Shown in pieces: positions 1 through 4,772 of a stretch of DNA of 6,154 bases. The stretch is from JAWXUT01 sp044426075 (GTDB lineage: Bacteria > Bacillota > Clostridia > Christensenellales > DTU072). The stretch's first letter is position 1. Each line of letters starts with the position of its first letter. The notes under the pieces are model-generated. The model was not told the DNA's origin. It was given only the letters and a program-made list of their open reading frames with translations, and made no database searches. The DNA lies in the NCBI GenBank assembly GCA_044426075.1, contig JAWXUT010000101.1, positions 1 to 6,154 on the forward strand, given 5' to 3'. The translations under genes were made by a program, and so were the position numbers.

Positions 1-1479
1 ACTTATTAGATATGGCACTAGAAATTGCTCTTTGCCGCGCTCTTTGTTTATGTCACGATATAGCTTGGAAAATTCTTTATATACCCTAAAAGGTGTTTTG
101 TTCATTACCTTTAATACGCTGTCAATGCAGTGCTCGGGGGCTACTTTTAACTGTCCGCTTATGTGATGCTCTACAAGTTCTTTTAAAATGGATTTCACAT
201 TACTATCCATCATTAAGTAATCAAACCTTATTCCGCTACGCACAAATACCTTTTTTACGCCGTCAATATTACGAAGCGCGCGCAAGATATCCATATATTC
301 ACTGTGGTCGGCTTTTAGGTTTTTGCAAGGGGTAAAGCCTATGCAAGTCTTGTTATCGCAACTGCCGTGTGTGGCTTGTTTTGCGCAAGGTGGGTTCCTA
401 AAGTTGGCTGTTGGGCCACCCACATCGTGGATATATCCTTTGAAGTCGGATTTTGTTGTAAGTTCGGTTGCCTCTGTAATTAAGCTCTGTTTGCTGCGCT
501 TACTTATAATTCTGCCTTGGTGCATTGTTATTGCACAATAGTTACACGCCCCAAAACAACCCCTTGTTGCGGTTAATGAAAATTTAACTTCTGTTAAACT
601 TGGCACACCTTCTTTATACATTGGGTGATAGTCACGCATATATGGCAAAGTGTATGTTAAATCAAGTGCATCGCTATCAAGAGGCGCTTGTGGTGGATTT
701 GCAACCAACACAAGTTTGCCGTGCCTCTGAATGAGAGGTTTTGCACAAACGTGTTCGCTGTTTTTATATTGAATATTAAATGCTTCCACATATTTCTTTT
801 TATCGCTACATACTTCACCAAAAGATGGCATTGTAATAACATCACCGCTTTCAATTTGTTTTTGTAGTTTTTTGCTCAAATTAATGGGCTTTTCTAGATA
901 TGCCGTTCCCGCAACTTCGCGTATTTTTTTTAGCGGAACTCCTTTTTTCGCAAGGTCTAAAATTGCTTTAATTGTAGTTTCTCCCATACCATACAACAAA
1001 AGGTCTGCGGGTGCATCTTGCAATAATGTAGGCATAACACAGTTTGACCAATAGTCGTAGTGGGCAAAACGACGCAAGCTCGCTTCTATCCCGCCAATTA
1101 AAATTGCAGTTTTTGGGAACAATCTGCGCAAGTTTTTGGTGTGAACTGTTAAAGCTCTGTCGGGAATACGACCTACTTTGCCACCTTCAGAATAACTATC
1201 AGTTGTGCGTTTTATCTTTGCTACGGTGTAGTTATTTACCATACTGTCAACCACGCCTCCGCTAACTAAAAAGCCATACTTAGGTTCGCCGAGCGCCGTA
1301 TATTCTGCGTCGGTTTGTGGTTGTGGGATTATTGCTATTGAAAATCCGTGGTACTCAACTAATCTGCTGATTATTGCATGCCCAAATGAAGGGTGGTCTA
1401 CATATGCATCAACACTTACCAAAATGAAGTCTGGTTGATTAAAATTGAGTTCTTTTAGCGTAGTTGGTAAAAATGGCAT
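1..1479 (-). CDS. ygiQ: YgiQ-family radical SAM protein (3' end outside window)
   Basis: The minus-strand frame is open from an ATG at 1479-1477 to the window edge: 493 codons with no stop. Family members are usually about 600-700 residues, so the C-terminus is missing because the window ends, not because the gene is broken. The N-terminus (MPFLPTTLKEL, then DAYVDHPSFGHAII) is the hallmark start of the YgiQ/UPF0313 family. The radical SAM motif CxxxCxxC is C308, C312, C315 (GCFGACNYCA) and should bind a [4Fe-4S] cluster that cleaves S-adenosylmethionine. A second cysteine group, C365, C374, C379, C385, follows. The conserved segments LKVAPEH and FLVPYLIS lie near the left edge. The start is supported by AGGAG (1492-1488) eight bases upstream. 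It is divergent from the alcohol dehydrogenase. Family membership is very secure; the reaction and substrate of YgiQ are not established, and the protein is probably cytosolic. Confidence 0.96.
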   Translation of the reverse strand, partial: MPFLPTTLKELNFNQPDFILVSVDAYVDHPSFGHAIISRLVEYHGFSIAIIPQPQTDAEYTALGEPKYGFLVSGGVVDSMVNNYTVAKIKRTTDSYSEGGKVGRIPDRALTVHTKNLRRLFPKTAILIGGIEASLRRFAHYDYWSNCVMPTLLQDAPADLLLYGMGETTIKAILDLAKKGVPLKKIREVAGTAYLEKPINLSKKLQKQIESGDVITMPSFGEVCSDKKKYVEAFNIQYKNSEHVCAKPLIQRHGKLVLVANPPQAPLDSDALDLTYTLPYMRDYHPMYKEGVPSLTEVKFSLTATRGCFGACNYCAITMHQGRIISKRSKQSLITEATELTTKSDFKGYIHDVGGPTANFRNPPCAKQATHGSCDNKTCIGFTPCKNLKADHSEYMDILRALRNIDGVKKVFVRSGIRFDYLMMDSNVKSILKELVEHHISGQLKVAPEHCIDSVLKVMNKTPFRVYKEFSKLYRDINKERGKEQFLVPYLIS

Positions 1480-1487
1480 AAATAAAA

Positions 1488-1492
1488 CTCCT
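1488..1492 (-). promoter_or_regulatory. Ribosome binding site of ygiQ
   Basis: On the minus strand this reads AGGAG, eight bases before the ATG at 1479. It fixes the start of the YgiQ-family gene. Confidence 0.85.
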
Positions 1493-1504
1493 ATAATTAA
1501 TAGT

Positions 1505-1533
1505 ATTGTAACATAATAATTGCAATTTTGCAA
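1505..1533 (-). promoter_or_regulatory. Predicted sigma-A-type promoter of ygiQ
   Basis: On the minus strand, a -35 box TTGCAA (1533-1528) is followed after exactly 17 bases by a -10 box TACAAT (1510-1505). Transcription would start near 1498, giving a leader of about 20 bases that carries the AGGAG site. The -35 box is palindromic and also fits the -35 of the divergent promoter on the plus strand. This is a consensus match by eye; no start site has been mapped. Confidence 0.65.
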
Positions 1534-1534
1534 A
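1519..1534. repeat. Two adjacent TTGCAA palindromes between divergent genes
   Basis: Two 8-base palindromes, ATTGCAAT (1519-1526) and TTTGCAAA (1527-1534), sit side by side with their TTGCAA cores 8 bases apart. The right-hand one coincides with the proposed -35 box of both divergent promoters, so a protein bound here could control both genes. The left-hand one lies in the ygiQ promoter spacer. The palindromes are visible directly; an operator role is inference, and short AT-rich palindromes also occur by chance. Confidence 0.4.
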
Positions 1535-1557
1535 AGATATGTTAATATATTTATAGT
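1528..1557 (+). promoter_or_regulatory. Predicted promoter of the alcohol dehydrogenase gene
   Basis: The -35 candidate TTGCAA (1528-1533) and -10 candidate TATAGT (1552-1557) are separated by 18 bases. The start would be near 1564, leaving a leader of just under 40 bases before the ATG at 1602. The -10 has one mismatch to TATAAT. The surrounding AT-rich sequence offers other possible hexamers, so the exact boxes are uncertain, but a promoter is needed here because the upstream gene points the other way. Confidence 0.5.
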
Positions 1558-1564
1558 ATTGATA

Positions 1565-1579
1565 GAAACATTGTGTTTC
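1565..1579. promoter_or_regulatory. Inverted repeat at the predicted start of the adh transcript
   Basis: GAAACA and TGTTTC form a perfect 6-base inverted repeat around a TTG centre. It begins at about the predicted transcription start of the alcohol dehydrogenase and ends ten bases before its Shine-Dalgarno sequence. It could be an operator read as DNA. It could also be a very small RNA hairpin, although a three-base loop on a weak stem would be marginal. The symmetry is seen; the function is inferred. Confidence 0.35.
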
Positions 1580-1588
1580 GTTTAAGTT

Positions 1589-1593
1589 GGAGG
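1589..1593 (+). promoter_or_regulatory. Ribosome binding site that sets the adh start
   Basis: GGAGG lies eight bases before the ATG at 1602. An in-frame TTG at 1587 overlaps this site and therefore cannot be the start. The ATG at 1602 is the right one. Confidence 0.9.
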
Positions 1594-1601
1594 ATAAAAA
1601 A

Positions 1602-2810
1602 ATGAATATTGCATACAAATTATGGTGCAGAGTATTTCAAATAGGATTCAAAGTTGGTTCACCAGTTTTGCCTTGGAGAAAGCCAGAACTTATTTCAGGC
1701 CCTGGTAGCGTAAGCAAATTGCCAGCATTTATTGCGGCAAAAGGCGACAAAAAAGTTCTTGTTATAACTGGTAAAACAAGCTGGGCAAAGGGCAGAGTTA
1801 AAGTTCTTTATGACGGGCTAATTGCTGAGGGTATTGAGCCTATCGTGTATCATGACACAGTGCCAAACCCAACAATCACTAATATTGAAGAAGCTGTTAA
1901 ACTTTACAACGACAATGGTTGTACTGCAATAATAGCGTTTGGCGGTGGTTCACCACAAGATTGCGCAAAAGGTGTTGGAGCAAGAATTGCGCGTCCTAAC
2001 AAAACAATCCCTCAAATGAAAGGTTTGTTTAAAGTGTTAAAAAGGATTCCTACATTATATGCAATCCCAACCACAGCGGGTTCTGGTAGCGAAACTACAA
2101 TTGCTGCCGTAATCAGTAACAGCGAAACACACGAAAAATATCCAGTAAATGATATTTGTTTGATTCCACGTTATGCCGTGCTTGACCCACTTACAACATT
2201 GAGTTTGCCAGCCCACATCACTGGTACAACCGGTATGGATACGCTTACTCACTCAGTTGAAGCATTTATTGGTCGCAGCAACACACGCGAAACACGCGAA
2301 ATGGCTATTGAGTCAGTTAAACTTGTATTCGGAAACCTTAAAAAGGCATATGATGACGGGCAAAATGTTGAAGCAAGACACAATATGCAACTTGCAGCTT
2401 ACTATGGTGGCATAGCATTTACAAGGGCATATGTTGGATATGTACACGCAATCGCGCACACTTTGGGCGGAATGTATGACGTGGCTCACGGACTTGCAAA
2501 CGCAGTTATCTTGCCACACATATTAGAATATTATGGTGAAAGTTGCCATAAAGCACTTGCAGAATTAGCAGATAACATCGGTATTACTGATAGCCAAGAT
2601 AGCGTTGCTGTTAAGGCGGAAAAATTTATTACTGCAATAAAAGAGCTAAACGCATCAATGGAAATTCCAACTTCATTTACTGAAATTCAAGAAAAAGATA
2701 TTCCATTAATGGTTAAGAGGGCACAAGCTGAATCAAATCCACTATATCCAGTACCAAAACTTATGGATGTAGAAGATATGACAGCAATGTACTATAAGTT
2801 AAAAGCATAA
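1602..2810 (+). CDS. Iron-containing (group III) alcohol dehydrogenase
   Basis: This 402-residue protein is of normal length for the Fe-ADH family, which reversibly oxidises alcohols to aldehydes or ketones with NAD(P)H in the cytosol. The N-terminal nucleotide-binding half shows the glycine motif GGGSPQD (114-120) and the family signature IPTTAGSGSETT (155-166). The C-terminal helical half holds all four metal ligands in FucO-like spacing: D213 and H217 in GMDTLTH, H282 in YVHAIAH and H296 in DVAHGLAN. H286 is the additional conserved histidine. It therefore looks catalytically intact. The metal (Fe, possibly Zn), cofactor and substrate cannot be read from sequence; butanol-, propanediol- or lactaldehyde-type activity are all possible, so no symbol is given. 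It appears monocistronic, with a promoter upstream and a strong terminator 22 bases after the stop. Isoleucine codons favour ATT/ATC over ATA, suggesting good expression. Confidence 0.95.
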   Translation: MNIAYKLWCRVFQIGFKVGSPVLPWRKPELISGPGSVSKLPAFIAAKGDKKVLVITGKTSWAKGRVKVLYDGLIAEGIEPIVYHDTVPNPTITNIEEAVKLYNDNGCTAIIAFGGGSPQDCAKGVGARIARPNKTIPQMKGLFKVLKRIPTLYAIPTTAGSGSETTIAAVISNSETHEKYPVNDICLIPRYAVLDPLTTLSLPAHITGTTGMDTLTHSVEAFIGRSNTRETREMAIESVKLVFGNLKKAYDDGQNVEARHNMQLAAYYGGIAFTRAYVGYVHAIAHTLGGMYDVAHGLANAVILPHILEYYGESCHKALAELADNIGITDSQDSVAVKAEKFITAIKELNASMEIPTSFTEIQEKDIPLMVKRAQAESNPLYPVPKLMDVEDMTAMYYKLKA

Positions 2811-2831
2811 TAAAAATTTATAAGTTAAAAG
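2793..2831 (+). repeat. 13-base direct repeat across the adh stop codon
   Basis: TATAAGTTAAAAG occurs exactly twice, at 2793-2805 within the last codons of the dehydrogenase and at 2819-2831 just before the terminator stem. The copies are 26 bases apart. It looks like a remnant of a small local duplication; the second copy is noncoding. It could be chance in AT-rich sequence. Confidence 0.5.
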
Positions 2832-2869
2832 TAGCCCATAACTGAATAAAAGTTGTGGGCTAATTTTTT
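2832..2869 (+). terminator. Intrinsic terminator of the alcohol dehydrogenase gene
   Basis: A 12-base-pair stem (2832-2843 with 2851-2862, containing one T-G wobble and an AGCCCA/TGGGCT core) closes a 7-base loop GAATAAA. Six Ts follow at 2864-2869. It ends only about a dozen bases before the tcdA start, so the tcdA ribosome binding site lies immediately downstream of the T-run. A-rich sequence before the stem may make it partly active in the other direction. Confidence 0.9.
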
Positions 2870-2872
2870 AAT

Positions 2873-2878
2873 AGGAGG
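2873..2878 (+). promoter_or_regulatory. Ribosome binding site that sets the tcdA start
   Basis: AGGAGG lies four bases before the ATG at 2883, a slightly tight spacing. An in-frame TTG at 2853 falls inside the terminator stem upstream of this site and is rejected as a start. Confidence 0.85.
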
Positions 2879-2882
2879 CAAT

Positions 2883-3581
2883 ATGATACAACATAACCGC
2901 ACAAAGTTATTGATAGGAGAGAGCGGCATTAAGGCGTTACAGAACAGCCATATTGCGGTTTTCGGAGTAGGCGGAGTTGGTTCATATGTGGTGGAAGCAC
3001 TTGCAAGAAGTGGGGTTGGCACGCTAACTTTGGTTGATGGAGATGTGGTGGAAGCAAGCAATATCAACAGACAGATGATAGCGCTTCATAGCACAATTGG
3101 GTTACCAAAAGTTGATGTTTCGGGAGCCCGTTGTAAGGATATTAATCCACAAATAGTATTGCACACAAAACACAAAAAGTTCTTAAAAGAAGAGGCTAGC
3201 AGTTGGGATTTTGGGGCATATGATTATGTTGTGGATGCCATAGATATGGTTACAAGCAAGTTGAGTTTAATTGAGAGTGCGCGCGCAGTTGGCACAAAAA
3301 TAATATGTGCTACGGGGGCTGGCAATAAGATGAGCAACACGCAATTTGAAGTGGCAGATATTAGCAAAACAACGGTTTGTCCGTTGGCTAGAGTTATGAG
3401 GCGCGAACTTAGTAAAAAGGGCATAAAAGGCGTTAAAGTTGTTTATAGTAAAGAAGAGCCTACTGTTCCAAGGGGCAGTGATGTTGTGGGAAGCATATCA
3501 TATGTTCCCTCCACAATGGGGTTAATTATAGCGGGTGAAGTAATCAAAGAGATAATAGGAGGCGATAATGACAGAGCCTAA
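2883..3581 (+). CDS. tcdA: tRNA threonylcarbamoyladenosine dehydratase TcdA
   Basis: This 232-residue protein belongs to the ThiF/MoeB/E1-like adenylating superfamily. The TcdA (CsdL/YgdL) branch uses ATP to cyclise the t6A side chain at position 37 of ANN-decoding tRNAs, giving ct6A. The opening RTKLLIGESGIKALQ and then the nucleotide-binding loop GVGGVGS (28-34) are typical. D52 and the NINRQ motif (60-64) complete the ATP site, and DAID (118-121) follows. The segment CPLARVMRRELSKKGIKG (166-183) and VVYSKEEP (186-193) separate TcdA from ThiF and MoeB. It lacks the zinc-binding CxxC pairs of those relatives. It is shorter than the E. coli protein (about 268 residues), ending soon after the conserved helix MGLIIAGEVIKEI. 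The gene overlaps hflX by 14 bases. No clear promoter lies between the preceding terminator and its start. Confidence 0.93.
   Translation: MIQHNRTKLLIGESGIKALQNSHIAVFGVGGVGSYVVEALARSGVGTLTLVDGDVVEASNINRQMIALHSTIGLPKVDVSGARCKDINPQIVLHTKHKKFLKEEASSWDFGAYDYVVDAIDMVTSKLSLIESARAVGTKIICATGAGNKMSNTQFEVADISKTTVCPLARVMRRELSKKGIKGVKVVYSKEEPTVPRGSDVVGSISYVPSTMGLIIAGEVIKEIIGGDNDRA
3557..3562 (+). promoter_or_regulatory. Ribosome binding site of hflX inside tcdA
   Basis: AGGAGG sits within the last codons of tcdA, five bases before the hflX ATG at 3568. Because the two genes overlap, ribosomes finishing tcdA pass over this site, which favours coupled translation. Confidence 0.85.
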
Positions 3582-4650
3582 AAAGAGAGCAATACTTGTA
3601 AATGTAAGTGAAGATAAAAGTGGCGATGAGGTGTTGGAGGAGCTAGAGCAACTGGCGCACACCGCGGGTTATGAGTGTGTAGCTACGCTCACGCAAAGAA
3701 AAGATAAAGCGGATAAAAGCTATTATATTGGCAAAGGCAAGCTAGCAGAGTTAAAAGAGCTAGTGGACACTTTAGAGGCAGAAACTGTAATTTTTGATAA
3801 CGATGTAAGTGGAAGTCAATTTTACAATTTAGAAAACGCATTAGACATTGATGTAATAGATAGAGCCACGGTAATACTAGAGATATTTGCCTCGCGTGCA
3901 GTTACAAACGAGGGTAAAATGCAAGTTAATCTAGCGCAAAAGAAGAAGTTGTTGCCACGCGCAATAGGGCAAGGCGCTGTGCTTAGCCGTCAAGGCGGTG
4001 GCGGAGGCGGAGGCGGAGGTGCTCGTCGTGGTGCTGGTGAACAGCAACAAGAGCTGGACAAGCGCGTTATCCGCAAAGACATACAAGACCTAGAAAAGAA
4101 GATTGCAAAACTCAGTGATGAGCGCGCATTGAGGCGAGAAAAGCGCAACAGAAGTGCCATAAAAATAGTGGCAATTGTGGGCTACACCAACGCGGGCAAG
4201 TCAACTCTTATGAATGTTGTAACAAAAGCGGGTGTGTTGGAAGAAGATAAGTTATTTGCTACCCTTGACCCAGTTAGTCGCAAAATATGGTTGGATATAG
4301 GCAAAGAATTTCTGCTTGTAGACACAGTAGGGTTTATAAGTAGGTTGCCACACGAATTTGTTTCAGCATTTAAAAGTACGCTAGAAGAAGCTAAATATGC
4401 CGATTTAATTCTGCATGTAGCCGACGGTTCAAGCGAAAAAATGTTGCAACAATATGATGTTGTGTGCGAGGTTTTGGATTCATTGGGCGTTGTTGACACC
4501 CCCACAATTTTGGTTATAAACAAGAGCGATAAGGGCGAACCCGAGTGCATCCCAAATGTGGAACATCAAATTACAATAAGTGCAAAAAAACAAATAGGAA
4601 TTGATGCATTAAAAGATAAGATAAGCGAACTTTTGTTCCCAGAAAATTAA
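3568..4650 (+). CDS. hflX: Ribosome-associated GTPase HflX (short form)
   Basis: This 360-residue Obg/HflX-superfamily GTPase binds the large ribosomal subunit. In studied bacteria it splits stalled or stress-inactivated 70S ribosomes. The N-terminal HflX domain (about 8-140) contains YYIGKGKLAEL (52-62) and FDNDVSGSQ (76-84). A glycine-rich linker (143-156) and a coiled-coil-like charged helix (161-195) follow. The G domain has all motifs: G1 GYTNAGKST (205-213), G2 T232 in ATLDP, G3 DTVGF (252-256), G4 NKSD (318-321) and G5 SAK (338-340). Two features are unusual. The usual GGGIGTRGPGE loop is replaced by nine consecutive glycines and ARRGAGE. The protein also stops about 13 residues after GIDALKDKI, without the roughly 60-residue C-terminal domain of E. 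coli HflX (426 residues). It follows tcdA with a 14-base overlap. No convincing terminator follows. Cytosolic. Confidence 0.95.
   Translation: MTEPKKRAILVNVSEDKSGDEVLEELEQLAHTAGYECVATLTQRKDKADKSYYIGKGKLAELKELVDTLEAETVIFDNDVSGSQFYNLENALDIDVIDRATVILEIFASRAVTNEGKMQVNLAQKKKLLPRAIGQGAVLSRQGGGGGGGGGARRGAGEQQQELDKRVIRKDIQDLEKKIAKLSDERALRREKRNRSAIKIVAIVGYTNAGKSTLMNVVTKAGVLEEDKLFATLDPVSRKIWLDIGKEFLLVDTVGFISRLPHEFVSAFKSTLEEAKYADLILHVADGSSEKMLQQYDVVCEVLDSLGVVDTPTILVINKSDKGEPECIPNVEHQITISAKKQIGIDALKDKISELLFPEN
3994..4020 (+). repeat. Nine-glycine codon run in hflX
   Basis: Nine consecutive glycine codons encode residues 143-151, using alternating GGC and GGA with GGT at the second and last positions. 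The GGAGGC hexamer occurs three times in tandem. Such a simple-sequence tract could expand or contract by in-frame steps of one or two codons, lengthening or shortening the loop between the N-terminal and GTPase domains. Confidence 0.9.
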
Positions 4651-4715
4651 AATATCCAAAATGGCAGAATATACACTTTTTTGTCACAATAAATGGTGAA
4701 ATTTTCTATTTAGTC

Positions 4716-4744
4716 TTGACTTATGGATATATAAGGTTTATAAT
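4716..4744 (+). promoter_or_regulatory. Strong predicted promoter of the M28 peptidase gene
   Basis: TTGACT (4716-4721) and a perfect TATAAT (4739-4744) are separated by the ideal 17 bases, one mismatch from full sigma-A consensus. Transcription would start near 4751, leaving a leader of about 22 bases. This makes the peptidase gene independent of tcdA-hflX. The rest of the 122-base spacer (4651-4715) shows no clear hairpin terminator or other feature. Confidence 0.85.
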
Positions 4745-4761
4745 TAAAATATTAAATTTTT

Positions 4762-4768
4762 GGAGAGG
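4762..4768 (+). promoter_or_regulatory. Ribosome binding site that sets the peptidase start
   Basis: GGAGAGG ends four bases before the ATG at 4773. An in-frame TTG at 4716 is part of the -35 box and cannot be translated from this promoter, so the ATG is chosen. Confidence 0.85.
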
Positions 4769-4772
4769 TGTT

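Noticed and set aside
93..1265. Several plus-strand open frames of 60-80 codons and a minus-strand one at 657-854
   Set aside because: They lie over the continuous YgiQ frame, which has strong family motifs throughout; they lack ribosome binding sites and recognisable protein features.
1587..1601. In-frame TTG start adding five residues to the alcohol dehydrogenase
   Set aside because: The TTG overlaps the GGAGG ribosome binding site; the ATG at 1602 has ideal spacing and gives the family's normal N-terminus.
2853..2882. In-frame TTG start adding ten residues to TcdA
   Set aside because: It lies inside the terminator stem and upstream of the AGGAGG site; the added residues are not TcdA-like.
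4182..4550. Minus-strand open frame of 122 codons
   Set aside because: It is the complement of the HflX GTPase domain, whose motifs are intact; it has no domain features of its own.
4651..4715. Possible terminator after hflX (TCAC...GTGA near 4684-4699)
   Set aside because: Only a four-base stem with a large loop and a poor T-tract; too weak to call.
4716..4772. In-frame TTG start adding 19 residues to the M28 peptidase
   Set aside because: The TTG is the beginning of the -35 box and would not be on the transcript from this promoter; the ATG at 4773 has a good ribosome binding site.
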